Positions 33,465 to 44,006 are shown, counted from the first letter of the stretch. The stretch: 64,000 bases of DNA from Rhizobium sp. Root1220 (GCF_001426265.1 NZ_LMDG01000012.1:1-64000), one strand, 5' to 3'. Numbers and translations are program-made. The notes: generated by a model from the letters alone, not told the origin.

Positions 33465-35972
33465 GTGCCAACATTTTCGCCTAGTCTTGAGAAGGCGCTC
33501 CATCAGGCACTGACCTTTGCCAACGAGCGGCACCACGAATATGCGACGCTCGAGCATTTGTTGCTTGCCCTGATTGACGACGCCGATGCGGCCGCTGTCA
33601 TGGGTGCTTGCAATGTCGACCTCGACGCGCTCCGCAAAACGCTTGTTGAATATGTCGATAACGAATTGTCGAACCTGATTACGGGCTATGACGAGGACTC
33701 GAAGCCGACCTCCGGCTTCCAGCGCGTCATCCAGCGCGCCGTTATCCATGTCCAGTCGTCGGGTCGCGAAGAAGTCACGGGCGCCAACGTGCTTGTCGCC
33801 ATTTTCGCCGAACGCGAAAGCCATGCGGCCTTTTTCCTGCAGGAACAGGAAATGACCCGCTACGACGCTGTCAATTACATTTCTCACGGTATCGGCAAGC
33901 GCGCTGGCTCGTCGGAAGCCCGCGCTCCGCGCGGCGCAGAGGACGGCGAGCCGGAAAGCAAGCCGAACACCTCGCGCGGTGGCGAAGAAGAAGGTGGCGC
34001 CAAGAAGCAGCAGGATGCGCTAAAGGCGTATTGCGTCAACCTCAACGAGAAGGCCAAGACGGGCAAGATCGACCCGCTGATCGGCCGCCATGCCGAGGTC
34101 AGCCGCACGATCCAGATCCTGTGCCGCCGTTCGAAGAACAATCCGCTCTACGTCGGCGATCCTGGCGTCGGCAAGACGGCGATCGCTGAGGGTCTCGCCA
34201 AGCGCATCGTCGAAGGCAAGGTACCGGAAGCACTGGCGGATGCCACGATCTTCTCGCTCGACATGGGCACGCTGCTGGCTGGCACGCGCTACCGTGGTGA
34301 TTTCGAGGAGCGGCTGAAGCAGGTCGTCAAGGAACTCGAAGAGTATCCCGGCGCGGTGCTGTTCATCGACGAGATCCACACCGTCATCGGTGCGGGCGCG
34401 ACGTCGGGTGGCGCAATGGATGCCTCCAACCTCCTGAAGCCGGCTCTGTCTTCCGGTGCGATCCGCTGCATCGGTTCGACGACCTACAAGGAATATCGCC
34501 AGTTCTTCGAAAAGGACCGGGCTTTGGTACGGCGCTTCCAGAAGATCGACGTCGCCGAACCGTCGATCGACGATGCGATCGCGATCATGAAGGGCTTGAA
34601 GCCCTACTTCGAAGAGTACCACCACCTGCGCTACTCGAACGACGCCATCAAGACGGCGGTCGAGCTGTCGGCCCGCTACATCTCGGACCGCAAGTTGCCG
34701 GACAAGGCGATCGACGTGATCGACGAAACCGGTGCGGCCCAGATGCTGCTGCCGCCGTCCAAACGCCGCAAGCTGATCACCGAGAAGGAGATCGAGGCAA
34801 CCATCGCGACGATGGCGCGCATCCCGGCAAAGACGGTGTCGAAGGACGACGAGGCGGTTCTTGCCAATCTCGAGCAGGAACTCCGCTCGGTCGTCTATGG
34901 CCAGGATATCGCCATCGAGGCGCTGTCGACATCGATCAAGCTGGCACGTGCCGGCCTGCGCGAACCGAACAAGCCGATCGGCTCCTACGTCTTCTCCGGG
35001 CCTACAGGCGTCGGCAAGACGGAAGTCGCCAAGCAGTTGGCCTCTTCGCTCGGCGTCGAACTGCTGCGCTTCGACATGTCGGAATACATGGAGCGGCACA
35101 CGGTTTCGCGTCTGCTCGGTGCACCCCCCGGCTATGTCGGCTTCGACCAAGGAGGTCTCTTGACCGATGGCGTCGACCAGCATCCGCATTGCGTGGTTCT
35201 GCTCGACGAAATCGAAAAGGCCCATCCTGACATCTACAACATCCTGTTGCAGGTCATGGATCATGGCACGCTGACCGACCACAACGGCAAGAAGATCGAC
35301 TTCCGCAACGTCATCCTAATCATGACGACCAATGCGGGTGCGTCGGAAATGGCGAAGGCTGCCTTCGGTTTCGGTTCGTCCAAGCGGACGGGCGAAGACG
35401 AGGAAGCCCTGAACCGCCTCTTCACGCCGGAATTCCGCAACCGTCTCGATGCGGTAATTCCGTTCGCACCGCTGCCGACCGTTGTCATCCACAAGGTCGT
35501 GCAGAAGTTCATCATGCAGCTTGAAGCGCAGCTTTCCGAGAGGAACGTCACTTTCGACCTGCACGAGGACGCGATCTCCTGGTTGGCGGAAAAGGGTTAC
35601 GACGAGAAGATGGGTGCCCGCCCGCTGGCTCGCGTCATCCAGGACGTCATCAAGAAGCCGCTGGCCAACGAAATCCTCTTCGGCAAGCTGAAGAAGGGCG
35701 GCGTGGTTAGCGTCACGATCGGTCCGAAGGAAGACGGCAAGCCCGGCATTATCCTTGAATCGGTGTCGGACACCGCACCGATCAAGCCCAAGCCGGAAGC
35801 CGAGGTCGTGCATCCGGAGATGGAGCACGAGGACGATGGCGAGCTGACGACCAAGGCCCGCTCCAAGAAGACAACCGCCACGGCAAAGAAAGCCAAGGCT
35901 GCGGTCTCAGAGCCTGCACCCAAAAGCCCGCCCCGCAAGGGTAGCGCGGTTCCGAGGGTTCCCAAGAAGTAA
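33465..35972 (+). CDS. clpA: ATP-dependent Clp protease ATP-binding subunit ClpA
   Basis: An 835-residue AAA+ unfoldase that feeds ClpP. The N-domain ([20 protein letters not shown]) binds ClpS. D1 has Walker [11 protein letters not shown] and Walker [10 protein letters not shown]2 has [10 protein letters not shown] and VVLLDEIEK. Beyond the usual D2 end, about 75 residues form a Lys/Ala/Pro-rich tail ([20 protein letters not shown]…). The start is GTG at 33465 with GAGGA 7 nt upstream; the longer frame to 33405 overlaps clpS. It is followed by a strong terminator. Confidence 0.95.
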   Translation: MPTFSPSLEKALHQALTFANERHHEYATLEHLLLALIDDADAAAVMGACNVDLDALRKTLVEYVDNELSNLITGYDEDSKPTSGFQRVIQRAVIHVQSSGREEVTGANVLVAIFAERESHAAFFLQEQEMTRYDAVNYISHGIGKRAGSSEARAPRGAEDGEPESKPNTSRGGEEEGGAKKQQDALKAYCVNLNEKAKTGKIDPLIGRHAEVSRTIQILCRRSKNNPLYVGDPGVGKTAIAEGLAKRIVEGKVPEALADATIFSLDMGTLLAGTRYRGDFEERLKQVVKELEEYPGAVLFIDEIHTVIGAGATSGGAMDASNLLKPALSSGAIRCIGSTTYKEYRQFFEKDRALVRRFQKIDVAEPSIDDAIAIMKGLKPYFEEYHHLRYSNDAIKTAVELSARYISDRKLPDKAIDVIDETGAAQMLLPPSKRRKLITEKEIEATIATMARIPAKTVSKDDEAVLANLEQELRSVVYGQDIAIEALSTSIKLARAGLREPNKPIGSYVFSGPTGVGKTEVAKQLASSLGVELLRFDMSEYMERHTVSRLLGAPPGYVGFDQGGLLTDGVDQHPHCVVLLDEIEKAHPDIYNILLQVMDHGTLTDHNGKKIDFRNVILIMTTNAGASEMAKAAFGFGSSKRTGEDEEALNRLFTPEFRNRLDAVIPFAPLPTVVIHKVVQKFIMQLEAQLSERNVTFDLHEDAISWLAEKGYDEKMGARPLARVIQDVIKKPLANEILFGKLKKGGVVSVTIGPKEDGKPGIILESVSDTAPIKPKPEAEVVHPEMEHEDDGELTTKARSKKTTATAKKAKAAVSEPAPKSPPRKGSAVPRVPKK

Positions 35973-35981
35973 CGTGAATGA

Positions 35982-36006
35982 AAGGGCGGCTTTAGGGCCG
36001 CCTTTT
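35982..36006 (+). terminator. terminator of the clpS-clpA operon
   Basis: GGCGGC (35985-35990) pairs with GCCGCC (35997-36002), followed by TTTT, 10 bp after the clpA stop. Confidence 0.85.
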
Positions 36007-36079
36007 CGTTGAATTGACGCCCGCTTAGCTGAATCTTAAACGCATTCGACTATATCCGGCTCCAGCAAGGAGCCGATAC

Positions 36080-37027
36080 ATGGCGTTTCTGCCGGCCGAA
36101 CGTTTCATCATCTCAATCATCATGACCCTGATGTTGCTCGATGGCTGTTTGCTATTGGCCAAGGGCGTTGAGATCGACGTCGCAGGATATGCCAGACTGG
36201 TAGCGTGCGGATTATTCCTGCTCGGACTTGGCCAATTCTATCGGCATGTCCGGCGCAACGAACGGATCGCCGTGACGGCTATTGCAGCCGGCCTCTTCGT
36301 GCTTTTCACGATTGCCGGTTCGATATTCAACTATCTGCTCCTGCCGCTACAGTTCCAGTTTATCGATCCCACTCTTGGCCGGTTTGATGAAGCGCTCGGG
36401 TTTCATTGGCCGGCCTTCGTGACATGGGCTTCTCAATATCAGCGCGCGGGAATGTTGCTGCATGCGGTTTATGCGACTTCATTGCCGCAACTGCTTGCCA
36501 TTCTGCTGATCCTGGGCTTTTGCGGGCACATCAGACTGCTTCATCACTTTCTGATAACCGGCATTGTCGGAGCTCTGCTGGCGATTATTTTCTGGTTCTT
36601 CCTACCATCATTCGGTGCTTCAGCGATCTATGAGCTGCCGCCAGAGGTGACTGAGGCCGTTCCCCTTGCTGTAGGGCCTGAATATAACGCTCAAGTTGTC
36701 GAACTAGGGCGCAATGGCGTGACATATTTGACGCCCAGAAATGTCCTCGGTCTGATCGGGTTTCCGTCATTCCACACGATCATGGCAGCCATGTCGGCAT
36801 GTTTCATGATCCGTCGCGGGGCGCTCGCCGTACCGTTCCTCGTTTTGAATACTCTAATGGTGCCCGCCATCCTGATACAGGGTGGGCATCATCTTGTTGA
36901 CATGTTCGGAGGTTTGCTGGCCTTCGGCCTTGCCTATATGCTCGCGGATGCCGCACTTCGCGAATGTGAAAGGACGCCGCGACGTCAGGCGGGCAATGAA
37001 CAGCGGCTGCTGGTCGCCCCTGACTAA
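36080..37027 (+). CDS. PAP2-family membrane protein
   Basis: A 315-residue inner-membrane protein with six or more hydrophobic segments. The PAP2 motifs appear late: GFPSFHTIMAAMSA, with catalytic His, and GGHHLVDMFGG, with the second His. The pattern matches the PAP2_3 (Aur1/Ipt1-like) branch, which dephosphorylates or exchanges phospho-headgroups of lipids. The substrate is not predictable. It follows the clpA terminator and overlaps the stop of the convergent HIT gene by 4 nt. Confidence 0.8.
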   Translation: MAFLPAERFIISIIMTLMLLDGCLLLAKGVEIDVAGYARLVACGLFLLGLGQFYRHVRRNERIAVTAIAAGLFVLFTIAGSIFNYLLLPLQFQFIDPTLGRFDEALGFHWPAFVTWASQYQRAGMLLHAVYATSLPQLLAILLILGFCGHIRLLHHFLITGIVGALLAIIFWFFLPSFGASAIYELPPEVTEAVPLAVGPEYNAQVVELGRNGVTYLTPRNVLGLIGFPSFHTIMAAMSACFMIRRGALAVPFLVLNTLMVPAILIQGGHHLVDMFGGLLAFGLAYMLADAALRECERTPRRQAGNEQRLLVAPD

Positions 37028-37449
37028 AGCTCAGCCTTGATCTTCTCCGCGTTCGCCGCGAGTACTGCGTTGTCTTCCAACTTTCCCGAGTGTGGCTTCA
37101 GCGCCACGCCCTCATGACGTGGGATGACATGGAAGTGCAGATGGAAAACCGTCTGGCCGGCAGCGGGCTCGTTGAACTGGCAGACGAAGACACCGTCCGC
37201 ATCGAAGGCATCCTTAACGGCACAGGCGATCTTCTGGACGACCGAAATCGTGAGCGCGAGGACCGCCGGGTCTGAGTCGAGAAGGTTACGCGACGGCGCC
37301 TTCGGGACAACGAGAACATGGCCCGGTGCCTGTGGCATCACATCCATGAACGCGACGGTGTTCTCGTCCTCGTAAACTCGATGCGAGGGAATCTCTCCGC
37401 GCAGGATCTTGGCGAAGATGTTGCTGGGGTCGTAGGCGCCGCTGGTCAT
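37024..37449 (-). CDS. HIT-family nucleotide hydrolase
   Basis: A 141-residue protein with the histidine triad HLHFHVIPRH near residue 98, preceded by FAKILRGEIPSHRVYEDENT typical of HIT/HINT proteins. The family hydrolyses adenosine phosphoramidates or dinucleotides. The start ATG at 37449 has GAGGAGAGC upstream. It lies 51 bp downstream of the FemAB-like gene on the same strand, so the two may be co-transcribed. Confidence 0.88.
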   Translation of the reverse strand: MTSGAYDPSNIFAKILRGEIPSHRVYEDENTVAFMDVMPQAPGHVLVVPKAPSRNLLDSDPAVLALTISVVQKIACAVKDAFDADGVFVCQFNEPAAGQTVFHLHFHVIPRHEGVALKPHSGKLEDNAVLAANAEKIKAEL

Positions 37450-37500
37450 GGAAGCTCTCCTCGTTTCGCTGTTTTCGGTAGCGCGACAGAGGTGAAGGCG

Positions 37501-38691
37501 TCAATCCTCCTGCTGCCGCTCGCCTTTGCGGAACGGACTGTGTTCGGTCAATATCTCGTTCATGTGCTCGACATCGTCGCGTTCGCGCTCGAGGTAGTCG
37601 GCAATCGCCCGGCGCAGGCCCGCATGGGCGACATAGTGGGCGGAATGCGTTGTCACCGGCAGGTAACCTCGTGCCAGTTTGTGTTCGCCCTGTGCTCCGG
37701 CCTCCACGCGCTTGAGGCCTTTTGCCAGCGCAAAGTCGATCGCCTGGTGATAACAGACCTCGAAGTGCAGGAACGGGTGATCCTCAATGCAGCCCCAGTG
37801 GCGACCATAAAGCGTGTCGCCGCCTATGAAGTTGATTGCACCGGCGACGTAGCGCCCGTTGTGCTTTGCCATGATCAGCATGATGTCTTCGGGCATCCGT
37901 TCGCCGATCAGCGAATAGAATTTGCGCGTCAGGTAGGGGCGACCCCACTTGCGGCTGCCGGTGTCCATATAGAAAGCGAAGAACTGATCCCAGATCCGCT
38001 CGGTCAGATCGCTGCCGGTGAGCCAGTCGATGGTTATGCCGTTCACCAGCGCTGTCCGGCGTTCCTTGCGCAGCGCCTTGCGCTTGCGCGAGGCGAGCGT
38101 TTCCAGGAATTCCTCGTGATTGGCATAACCATCGTTGATGAAGTGGAACTGCTGGTCGGTCCGGTGCAGGTAGCCGTCGGTTTCGAAGACCTTGACCTCG
38201 TCCTCCGGGACGAAAGTGATGTGTGCCGAAGAGACGCCGAGCCGGCGAACCACCTCTTTGAGGCTTTCGGCGATCGCATCCTGTATCGGCCGGCGTTCCA
38301 ATCCTTCTGCGACAAGCAGACGCGGTCCGGTGGCCGGCGTGAAGGGGATCGAGCACTGGAGCTTCGGGTAATAGCGCCCACCGGCGCGTTCGAAGGCATC
38401 GGCCCAGCCGTGATCGAAGACGTACTCGCCCTGGCTATGGTTCTTCAAGTAGCCGGGCAAAGCGCCCATCAGCTGGCCGCTGTCCGATTCGAGCAGCAAG
38501 TGGTGCCCAAGCCAGCCGGTCTGCGCCGTGGCCGATCCGGATTCTTCCAGCGAAGACAGAAAGGCGTACGAAACGAACGGATTGTAGGCGAGGGTACTGG
38601 CTGTTTTGGATGCCCCGGAGAGCTGCGACCAGCTCTCCGGGGCAATTTCGACAAAGGACCGCTCGACGCGGATTGAGAGTTCATCTGTCAT
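37501..38691 (-). CDS. FemAB-like / GNAT-fold acyltransferase (DUF482)
   Basis: A 396-residue protein matching the PF04339 (DUF482) family: PLLGYLKNHS-like start, YPKLQCSIPFTPATGPRLL, ASRKRKALRKERRTA, then FYMDTGSRKWGRPYLTRKFY and HWGCIEDHPFLHFEVCYHQAI. These have paired GNAT folds and are thought to be aminoacyl- or acyl-transferases. The acceptor is unknown. It shares a strand with the HIT gene and lies 79 bp downstream of the GDPD stop at 38770. Confidence 0.8.
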   Translation of the reverse strand: MTDELSIRVERSFVEIAPESWSQLSGASKTASTLAYNPFVSYAFLSSLEESGSATAQTGWLGHHLLLESDSGQLMGALPGYLKNHSQGEYVFDHGWADAFERAGGRYYPKLQCSIPFTPATGPRLLVAEGLERRPIQDAIAESLKEVVRRLGVSSAHITFVPEDEVKVFETDGYLHRTDQQFHFINDGYANHEEFLETLASRKRKALRKERRTALVNGITIDWLTGSDLTERIWDQFFAFYMDTGSRKWGRPYLTRKFYSLIGERMPEDIMLIMAKHNGRYVAGAINFIGGDTLYGRHWGCIEDHPFLHFEVCYHQAIDFALAKGLKRVEAGAQGEHKLARGYLPVTTHSAHYVAHAGLRRAIADYLERERDDVEHMNEILTEHSPFRKGERQQED

Positions 38692-38769
38692 GAAGCGAAT
38701 GCGAGACCGTTTGGGAGGAGGATGGGACTCACAGTCAGTCTGCGCATGATCATGTCCAAAAAGCGAGCG

Positions 38770-39489
38770 TCAAACCGAGACGCGCGGATCGAATCCCTCA
38801 AACGTCATTTGGTCTGCATTCTCGAAGGTGTGCTTGCGCGCGTTCTCGTCGCGAACGGTCCAGGTGATGACGACGACGCCCTTGTCGCGCTGCGCGGTAA
38901 TGAACGGGTTGGGAAGATCCGCAAAGAAGTAGGAGATGAAGTCGAGGCCGAGCGTCATCGCCTTTTCATGCGTTTCGAACTCCTCCGGCTTGTTGCCGCC
39001 TGCGGTCAGGCCAAGCGGGTAGGGTGCGTTGAGCGCCTTGAGGTCGCGAAGCAGCCAATGATCGAAGCTCATCAGCGCTACCTTGCCCTCATAACCTTCC
39101 AGCACTTCGAGCACGGATTCGGCAAAACCCTCGTCGTCGGCTTCTCGGCCCTTGAGTTCGATCACCAGCGGTACCTGCCCTTTGACGAGGTCGAGCAGTT
39201 GCTGCAGCGTCGGGATTTTATCCGAGGTCCCACCAACCGAAATCAGCCCCAGTTCCTTGGAGGTCCGCGCGCGAATATCTCCGGGAAGGTTGCAAAGGCG
39301 CTCGAGGTTCTCATCGTGGAAGACGACAGGCACGCCGTCAGAGGCATAGTGCAGGTCGCACTCGATGGCGAATCCCGCTTCGACGGCGCGCGCGAACGCG
39401 GACAGCGTGTTCTCCCACACCTGCTTGTTGAGGTCGTGATATCCGCGGTGAGCGACGGGCAGTCCCTTGAGCCATGCTGCAGATGTCAT
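38770..39489 (-). CDS. glycerophosphodiester phosphodiesterase
   Basis: A 239-residue TIM-barrel enzyme that hydrolyses glycerophosphodiesters to glycerol-3-phosphate and an alcohol. Catalytic and metal residues are recognisable in AHRGYHDLNKQVWENTL (His, Arg, Glu), FAIECDLHYASDGVPVVFHD (Glu, Asp, His) and LVIELKG. It has no signal peptide, so it is cytoplasmic. Its start ATG overlaps the RidA stop by one base (TAATG), so it is translationally coupled to it. Confidence 0.9.
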   Translation of the reverse strand: MTSAAWLKGLPVAHRGYHDLNKQVWENTLSAFARAVEAGFAIECDLHYASDGVPVVFHDENLERLCNLPGDIRARTSKELGLISVGGTSDKIPTLQQLLDLVKGQVPLVIELKGREADDEGFAESVLEVLEGYEGKVALMSFDHWLLRDLKALNAPYPLGLTAGGNKPEEFETHEKAMTLGLDFISYFFADLPNPFITAQRDKGVVVITWTVRDENARKHTFENADQMTFEGFDPRVSV

Positions 39490-39956
39490 TATGCGACTTC
39501 CATTATTGCATCGATTTCGACGGCGGCGTTCATTGGCAGCGCCGCCATGCCGACGGCTGCGCGGGCATGCTTGCCGGCTTCGCCGAGTACGCCGGCGATC
39601 AGGTTTGAGGCGCCGTTGATAACGAGATGTTGTTCGACGAAGTCAGGCGTGGAGGCAACAAAGCCGTTCAGCTTGATGACGCGCTTGATTCGGCCAAGGT
39701 TCCCGCCGAGCGCGGCACTGGCTTGTGCGAGGATATTGATCGCGCAGAGTTCGGCTGCGCGCTGGCCGGTCGCGACGTCGACGTTTTTGCCAAGATGGCC
39801 GGAGACCGCGATCTTGCCGCTCTCAAGCGGTAGCTGGCCGGAGATGTAAAGCAGGTTGCCGCTGATGACGTAGGGTACGTAGTTTGCGGCTGGTGCCGCG
39901 GCCTCAGGCAGGGATATCCCCATGTCTTTTAGGCGGGCAACGATATGATCGGACAT
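39489..39956 (-). CDS. RidA/YjgF family protein
   Basis: A 155-residue member of the RidA superfamily, which deaminates reactive enamine/imine intermediates. The family signature occurs in NYVPYVISGNLLYISGQLP and the late GAASNLIAGVLGEAGKHAR (written here with NGASN in the sequence). The Arg of canonical RidA is replaced by Lys or another residue in this longer subgroup, so activity is not assured. ATG at 39956 has GGAGAGGA 4 nt upstream; a longer frame to 40025 lacks one. It heads the RidA-GDPD pair. Confidence 0.83.
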   Translation of the reverse strand: MSDHIVARLKDMGISLPEAAAPAANYVPYVISGNLLYISGQLPLESGKIAVSGHLGKNVDVATGQRAAELCAINILAQASAALGGNLGRIKRVIKLNGFVASTPDFVEQHLVINGASNLIAGVLGEAGKHARAAVGMAALPMNAAVEIDAIMEVA

Positions 39957-40092
39957 TTTCCTCTCCGCTTTTGTTGTCAATAGTTCTAAGATTATGCATC
40001 GAGGCTGGAATCCATTTTGTGACACGTTCGAGCCTCGATTTGGCCGAAAGCGTTCTTATAACATCGCAGGCGAGTCCAACAGGAGATAATCA

Positions 40093-40929
40093 ATGGTCCG
40101 ATCGAGTCTTGCCGCACTCTTCTTCGCAGGCGTTTCGGCAAACGCCTTTGCAGCGGCACCAGTGACCAGCGCGGCGATTGCCACGGGTCTGGTTGCTCAT
40201 CGGGCTGTCTATGATCTTGAGCTGAAGGATGCCTCCGAGCGTTCCGGCATCGCGGGCATGTCTGGCCGTATGGTCTACGAGTTCGACGGCAGCTATTGCT
40301 CCGGCTTCACGACCAACTTCCGTTTCGTGACGCAGATCGACACCGGCGACGCTGTCCGCGTCAGCGACCAGCAGACGAAGACATTCGAGAATCTGAAGGA
40401 CCGCAAGTTCACCTTTGACACAAAATCCTTCACGGACGACCAGCTGGACAAGGAAGTCAACGGCGCCGCCCAGGATCAGGCCGAAGGCGTTAAGGTCGAT
40501 CTGAAGCAGCCTTCGAACAAAGAACTCCAGCTCTCTGACAGCCGCTTCCCGACCGAGCACATGCTTGACGTCATTCAGAATGCAAAGGCTGGCAAGCGTC
40601 TGTTCGAAGCGCGGGTCTTTGATGGTTCCGATGATGGCGACAAGGCTCTCGTTACCACCACGGTCGTCGGCAAGCCTGTCGTCCCTGCAAGCGACGAGGC
40701 GGATGCCGGCAACGCTGGGGCGTTTGCCAAAGCTGCGTTCTGGCCGGTTACGATCTCCTATTTCAATGAGAACACCAAGACCGACGCCTTGCCGGTCTAC
40801 CGCATGTCGTTCAAGCTTTACGAGAACGGCATCACGCGGGATTTGACCATGGACTATGGCGACTTCGTCCTCACCGGCAAGCTGGCGAAGCTTGAGCTTC
40901 TGGACGCCCAGTCTGCTATCTGCAAATAG
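40093..40929 (+). CDS. eipB: cell-envelope integrity protein EipB-like (DUF1849)
   Basis: A 278-residue periplasmic protein with a signal peptide (MVRSSLAALFFAGVSANAFA). The DUF1849 domain carries the family start HRAVYDLELKDASERSGIAG and the cysteine pair C69 (SYCSGF) and C277 (AICK), equivalent to the disulfide of Brucella EipB. That protein forms an open beta-spiral and supports envelope integrity. The RBS is AGGAG at 40081-40085. It is divergent from RidA. Confidence 0.88.
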   Translation: MVRSSLAALFFAGVSANAFAAAPVTSAAIATGLVAHRAVYDLELKDASERSGIAGMSGRMVYEFDGSYCSGFTTNFRFVTQIDTGDAVRVSDQQTKTFENLKDRKFTFDTKSFTDDQLDKEVNGAAQDQAEGVKVDLKQPSNKELQLSDSRFPTEHMLDVIQNAKAGKRLFEARVFDGSDDGDKALVTTTVVGKPVVPASDEADAGNAGAFAKAAFWPVTISYFNENTKTDALPVYRMSFKLYENGITRDLTMDYGDFVLTGKLAKLELLDAQSAICK

Positions 40930-41044
40930 TCGCTCAACCGCGTTCGATGATCGCCCTTTGGTCTGTTTAAATAAACATTCCCTGTGCTAGGAATTGGTGA
41001 ATGCGCCATTGCTGGCGCAACGGTCGAATGGAGTGAGGACCTTG

Positions 41045-41755
41045 GTGATAAAGCACGGCGCGCTGGTTGGGCTATTGGGGTTCGCATTTGGGTTGATTGT
41101 TCTCATGCCGGAATTCGCGGCACCGGCGCGCGCCGCTGATTGCAGCGACACGCCGGTAGCGGGAATCGATTGGCGCGAATGCAGCAAGAAGAATCTCATG
41201 CTGCAGGGAAGTGACTTTCAAGGCGCCAATCTTGCCGATGCCGATCTGAGCCTGACCAATCTGAGCAGCACTAACCTGACTGCGGCAAACCTCGAAAAGG
41301 CAACGCTGGTGCGAGCCTGGTTTACGGGCGCACAGGCGGGCAAGGCGAATTTCTCCAAGATAGAAGCCTATCGGTCCGGATTCGAGAATGTTTTCGCCGA
41401 GGAGGCGACCTTCGCCGGTGCCGAGCTTCAGCGCGCGAATTTCAATGGGGCCAAGCTCAGCGGTGCGAATTTCGAAAAGGCAGAGCTCGGCCGTGCGAGC
41501 TTCAACAAGGCCGTGCTGACGGGAACCAGGTTCAAGCTCGCCAACCTCTCGCGTGCGGACTTCAGCCAAGCGACATTCGACGGGCCGCTCGCCTTCGATC
41601 ACGCATTCATGTTCCTGACGCGGATCGATGGGCTGGATCTATCCGCTGCAACCGGCCTCGATCAGGCGCAGATCAATCTGGCATGTGGTGATGCGAAGAC
41701 AAAGCTGCCGAGCGGTTTGTCCGCACCGGTGAACTGGCCTTGCCCCTCAGATTGA
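41045..41755 (+). CDS. secreted pentapeptide-repeat protein
   Basis: A 236-residue exported protein. With the GTG start at 41045 it begins with a textbook signal peptide (IKHGALVGLLGFAFGLIVL, cleavage after ARA), and GAGGA lies 7 nt upstream. In-frame TTG/GTG starts at 40994 would add a non-signal extension. Then come about 25 pentapeptide repeats of the A(D/N)LxX type (GANLADADLSLTNLSSTNLTAANLEK is the core), forming a right-handed beta-helix. Cys residues flank the repeats (CSDTP, CSKK, LACG, PCPSD) and may form disulfides. The function is unknown. Confidence 0.8.
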   Translation: MIKHGALVGLLGFAFGLIVLMPEFAAPARAADCSDTPVAGIDWRECSKKNLMLQGSDFQGANLADADLSLTNLSSTNLTAANLEKATLVRAWFTGAQAGKANFSKIEAYRSGFENVFAEEATFAGAELQRANFNGAKLSGANFEKAELGRASFNKAVLTGTRFKLANLSRADFSQATFDGPLAFDHAFMFLTRIDGLDLSAATGLDQAQINLACGDAKTKLPSGLSAPVNWPCPSD

Positions 41756-41820
41756 GACAACGATACCCGGCTTCGCGAACTGGAAGCTAAGCCTGTCATG
41801 ACCTTTTTTGTCGGCAAGTC

Positions 41821-41849
41821 TTGATTTTGTACGGCGGGGAGGGTATGGC
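41821..41849 (+). promoter_or_regulatory. candidate rpsB promoter
   Basis: TTGATT (41821-41826) and TATGGC (41844-41849) are 17 bp apart. This gives a 5' leader of about 120 nt before rpsB, containing small stems such as CCGG-gagaaat-CCGG. A leader that binds S2 would be typical, but I cannot identify the site. Confidence 0.4.
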
Positions 41850-41974
41850 CACCCGCATTCCACACGTAAGGCATGGGATTGTCCGGGAGAAATCCGGATC
41901 GTTCCGCCCGGTGGCATTCTCGAAGAGAGTGCTGTTCGCCTTGCGGAGGTTCAACCGGAAAAGGATAACAAGGC

Positions 41975-42742
41975 ATGGCATTGCCCGATTTTTCTATGCG
42001 CCAGCTGCTTGAAGCAGGCGTCCACTTCGGCCACCAGACTCACCGCTGGAACCCGAAGATGAAGCCGTACATCTTCGGCGATCGTAACAACATCCACATC
42101 ATCGACCTCGCACAGACGGTTCCGCTTCTGTCGCGCGCCCTGCAGCTTGTCTCCGACACTGTTGCTCGCGGCGGCCGCGTTCTGTTCGTCGGCACCAAGC
42201 GCCAGGCTTCGGAGCTGATTGCAGATAGCGCAAAGCGTTCCGCTCAGTACTATGTCAACTCGCGTTGGCTCGGCGGCATGATGACCAACTGGAAGACGAT
42301 CTCCAATTCGATTCAGCGTCTTCGCAAGCTCGACGAAATCCTCAACGGCGACGCCCAGGGCTTCACCAAGAAGGAACGTCTGAACCTTGAGCGCGAACGC
42401 GAAAAGCTAGACAAGGCTCTCGGCGGCATCAAGGACATGGGCGGCACGCCTGACCTGATGTTCATCATCGACACCAACAAGGAAAAGATCGCGATCGACG
42501 AAGCCAAGCGCCTCGGCATCCCGGTCGTCGCCATCATCGACTCTAACTGCGATCCAGACCTGATCGACTACCCGATCCCGGGCAACGACGACGCTTCGCG
42601 CGCCATCGCTCTCTACTGCGACCTGATCTCGCGCGCCGCCCTCGACGGTATCGCTCGTCAGCAGAGCTCTTCGGGCCGTGATCTCGGCGCGTCGATCGAA
42701 GCCATGGTTGAGCCGGCGCTCGAAGGCGAAGCCGAAGCCTGA
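41975..42742 (+). CDS. rpsB: 30S ribosomal protein S2
   Basis: A 255-residue protein, the usual length. It is recognised by [49 protein letters not shown] and [18 protein letters not shown]. It sits on the 30S body near the Shine-Dalgarno cleft. It starts the rpsB-tsf-pyrH-frr cluster. AAAGGATAAC precedes the ATG. A stem-loop separates it from tsf. Confidence 0.97.
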   Translation: MALPDFSMRQLLEAGVHFGHQTHRWNPKMKPYIFGDRNNIHIIDLAQTVPLLSRALQLVSDTVARGGRVLFVGTKRQASELIADSAKRSAQYYVNSRWLGGMMTNWKTISNSIQRLRKLDEILNGDAQGFTKKERLNLEREREKLDKALGGIKDMGGTPDLMFIIDTNKEKIAIDEAKRLGIPVVAIIDSNCDPDLIDYPIPGNDDASRAIALYCDLISRAALDGIARQQSSSGRDLGASIEAMVEPALEGEAEA

Positions 42743-42746
42743 TAAA

Positions 42747-42779
42747 GAAGCAGGCGGTCCTGTTGGTCCGCCGTGCTTC
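42747..42779 (+). terminator. stem-loop between rpsB and tsf
   Basis: GAAGCAGGCGG (42747-42757) pairs with CCGCC-g-TGCTTC (42768-42779) with one bulged base. There is no T-run, so it is more likely an attenuator or mRNA-processing stem than a full terminator. Confidence 0.6.
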
Positions 42780-42986
42780 CCGGAGATTGGGAAAGGCCGC
42801 TCGCGACTCTCAGAAGTTCGGCGGCCTTGACCGTTTCAGGCGAGGGCGCGCTCCGCCTACCGCCACGCAAGTTTCGTTATGACGCGTCATTCATCACGCT
42901 GTCATGCATACAGGTACATTTCGTGCCTCAATCCGGTGCCGCGCCGCCTTTTGCGGCCCACCGTTTGAACCGACAAGAGGAAGCTT

Positions 42987-43913
42987 ATGACCGAGATTAC
43001 GGCTGCATTGGTGAAGGAACTGCGCGAAAAGTCCGGCGCGGGCATGATGGACTGCAAGAAGGCGCTGGTCGAAAACAACGGCGATATCGAAGCGTCGATC
43101 GACTGGCTGCGCGCCAAGGGCATCTCCAAGGCCGACAAGAAGGCTGGCCGCGCCGCTGCTGAAGGCCTGATCGCCATTGCCGGCGCCGGCCACAAGGCTG
43201 TTGTCATCGAACTCAACTCGGAAACCGACTTCGTTGCCCGTAACGATGCGTTCCAGGATCTTGTTCGCGGCATCGCCAGCGTTGCCCTGACGACCGACGG
43301 CACGGTTGAAGCCGTTTCGGCTGCGACTTACCCGGCATCCGGCAAGCCGGTCGCCGATACTGTCAAGGACGCGATCGCAACCATCGGCGAAAACATGACG
43401 CTCCGCCGCTCCGCCAAGCTCGAAGTCGAACACGGTGTTGTTGCAACGTACATCCACAACGCTGCCGGCGACGGCATTGGCAAGCTCGGTGTTCTCGTCG
43501 CCCTGAAGTCGGAAGGCGACAAGGCCGTCCTGACCTCGATTGGCCGCCAGGTTGCCATGCACATCGCTGCGACGAACCCGCTCGCCATCCGCGCGGAAGA
43601 AGTCGACGCTGCCGTTGCCGAGCGCGAACGTAACGTCTTCATCGAGCAGGCTCGCGAATCCGGCAAGCCGGAAGCCATCATCGAAAAGATGGTCGATGGC
43701 CGCATGCGCAAGTTCTTCGAAGAAGTCGCTCTGTTGTCGCAGGCTTTCGTGATCAACCCCGACCTGACGGTCGGCGCTGCCGTCAAGGAAGCTGAAAAGG
43801 AAGCTGGCGCCAAGATCGAAGTTGTTGGCATGGCCCGTCTTCTCCTCGGCGAAGGCGTCGAAAAGGAAGAGACCGACTTCGCTGCCGAAGTCGCTGCTGT
43901 CGCCAAGGGATGA
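42987..43913 (+). CDS. tsf: elongation factor Ts
   Basis: A 308-residue nucleotide-exchange factor for EF-Tu. The signature [13 protein letters not shown] and the start [22 protein letters not shown] with [20 protein letters not shown] are diagnostic. The RBS AGAGGAAGC is 6 nt upstream. It lies between rpsB and pyrH, with a 14-bp stem-loop right after it. Confidence 0.97.
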   Translation: MTEITAALVKELREKSGAGMMDCKKALVENNGDIEASIDWLRAKGISKADKKAGRAAAEGLIAIAGAGHKAVVIELNSETDFVARNDAFQDLVRGIASVALTTDGTVEAVSAATYPASGKPVADTVKDAIATIGENMTLRRSAKLEVEHGVVATYIHNAAGDGIGKLGVLVALKSEGDKAVLTSIGRQVAMHIAATNPLAIRAEEVDAAVAERERNVFIEQARESGKPEAIIEKMVDGRMRKFFEEVALLSQAFVINPDLTVGAAVKEAEKEAGAKIEVVGMARLLLGEGVEKEETDFAAEVAAVAKG

Positions 43914-43934
43914 TCAGCTTATAGATGTGAAAAC

Positions 43935-43968
43935 CGAAGGGCATCGCGTGACAACGCGGTGCCCTTCG
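43935..43968 (+). terminator. 14-bp stem-loop between tsf and pyrH
   Basis: CGAAGGGCATCGCG (43935-43948) pairs with CGCGGTGCCCTTCG (43955-43968) with one G-T pair and a 6-nt loop. No T-run follows. It may act as a partial terminator or as a 3' stabiliser for rpsB-tsf mRNA. Confidence 0.65.
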
Positions 43969-44006
43969 TGTATCCGGGCCTCAGCGGTGATACACGAGGA
44001 GCCAAG

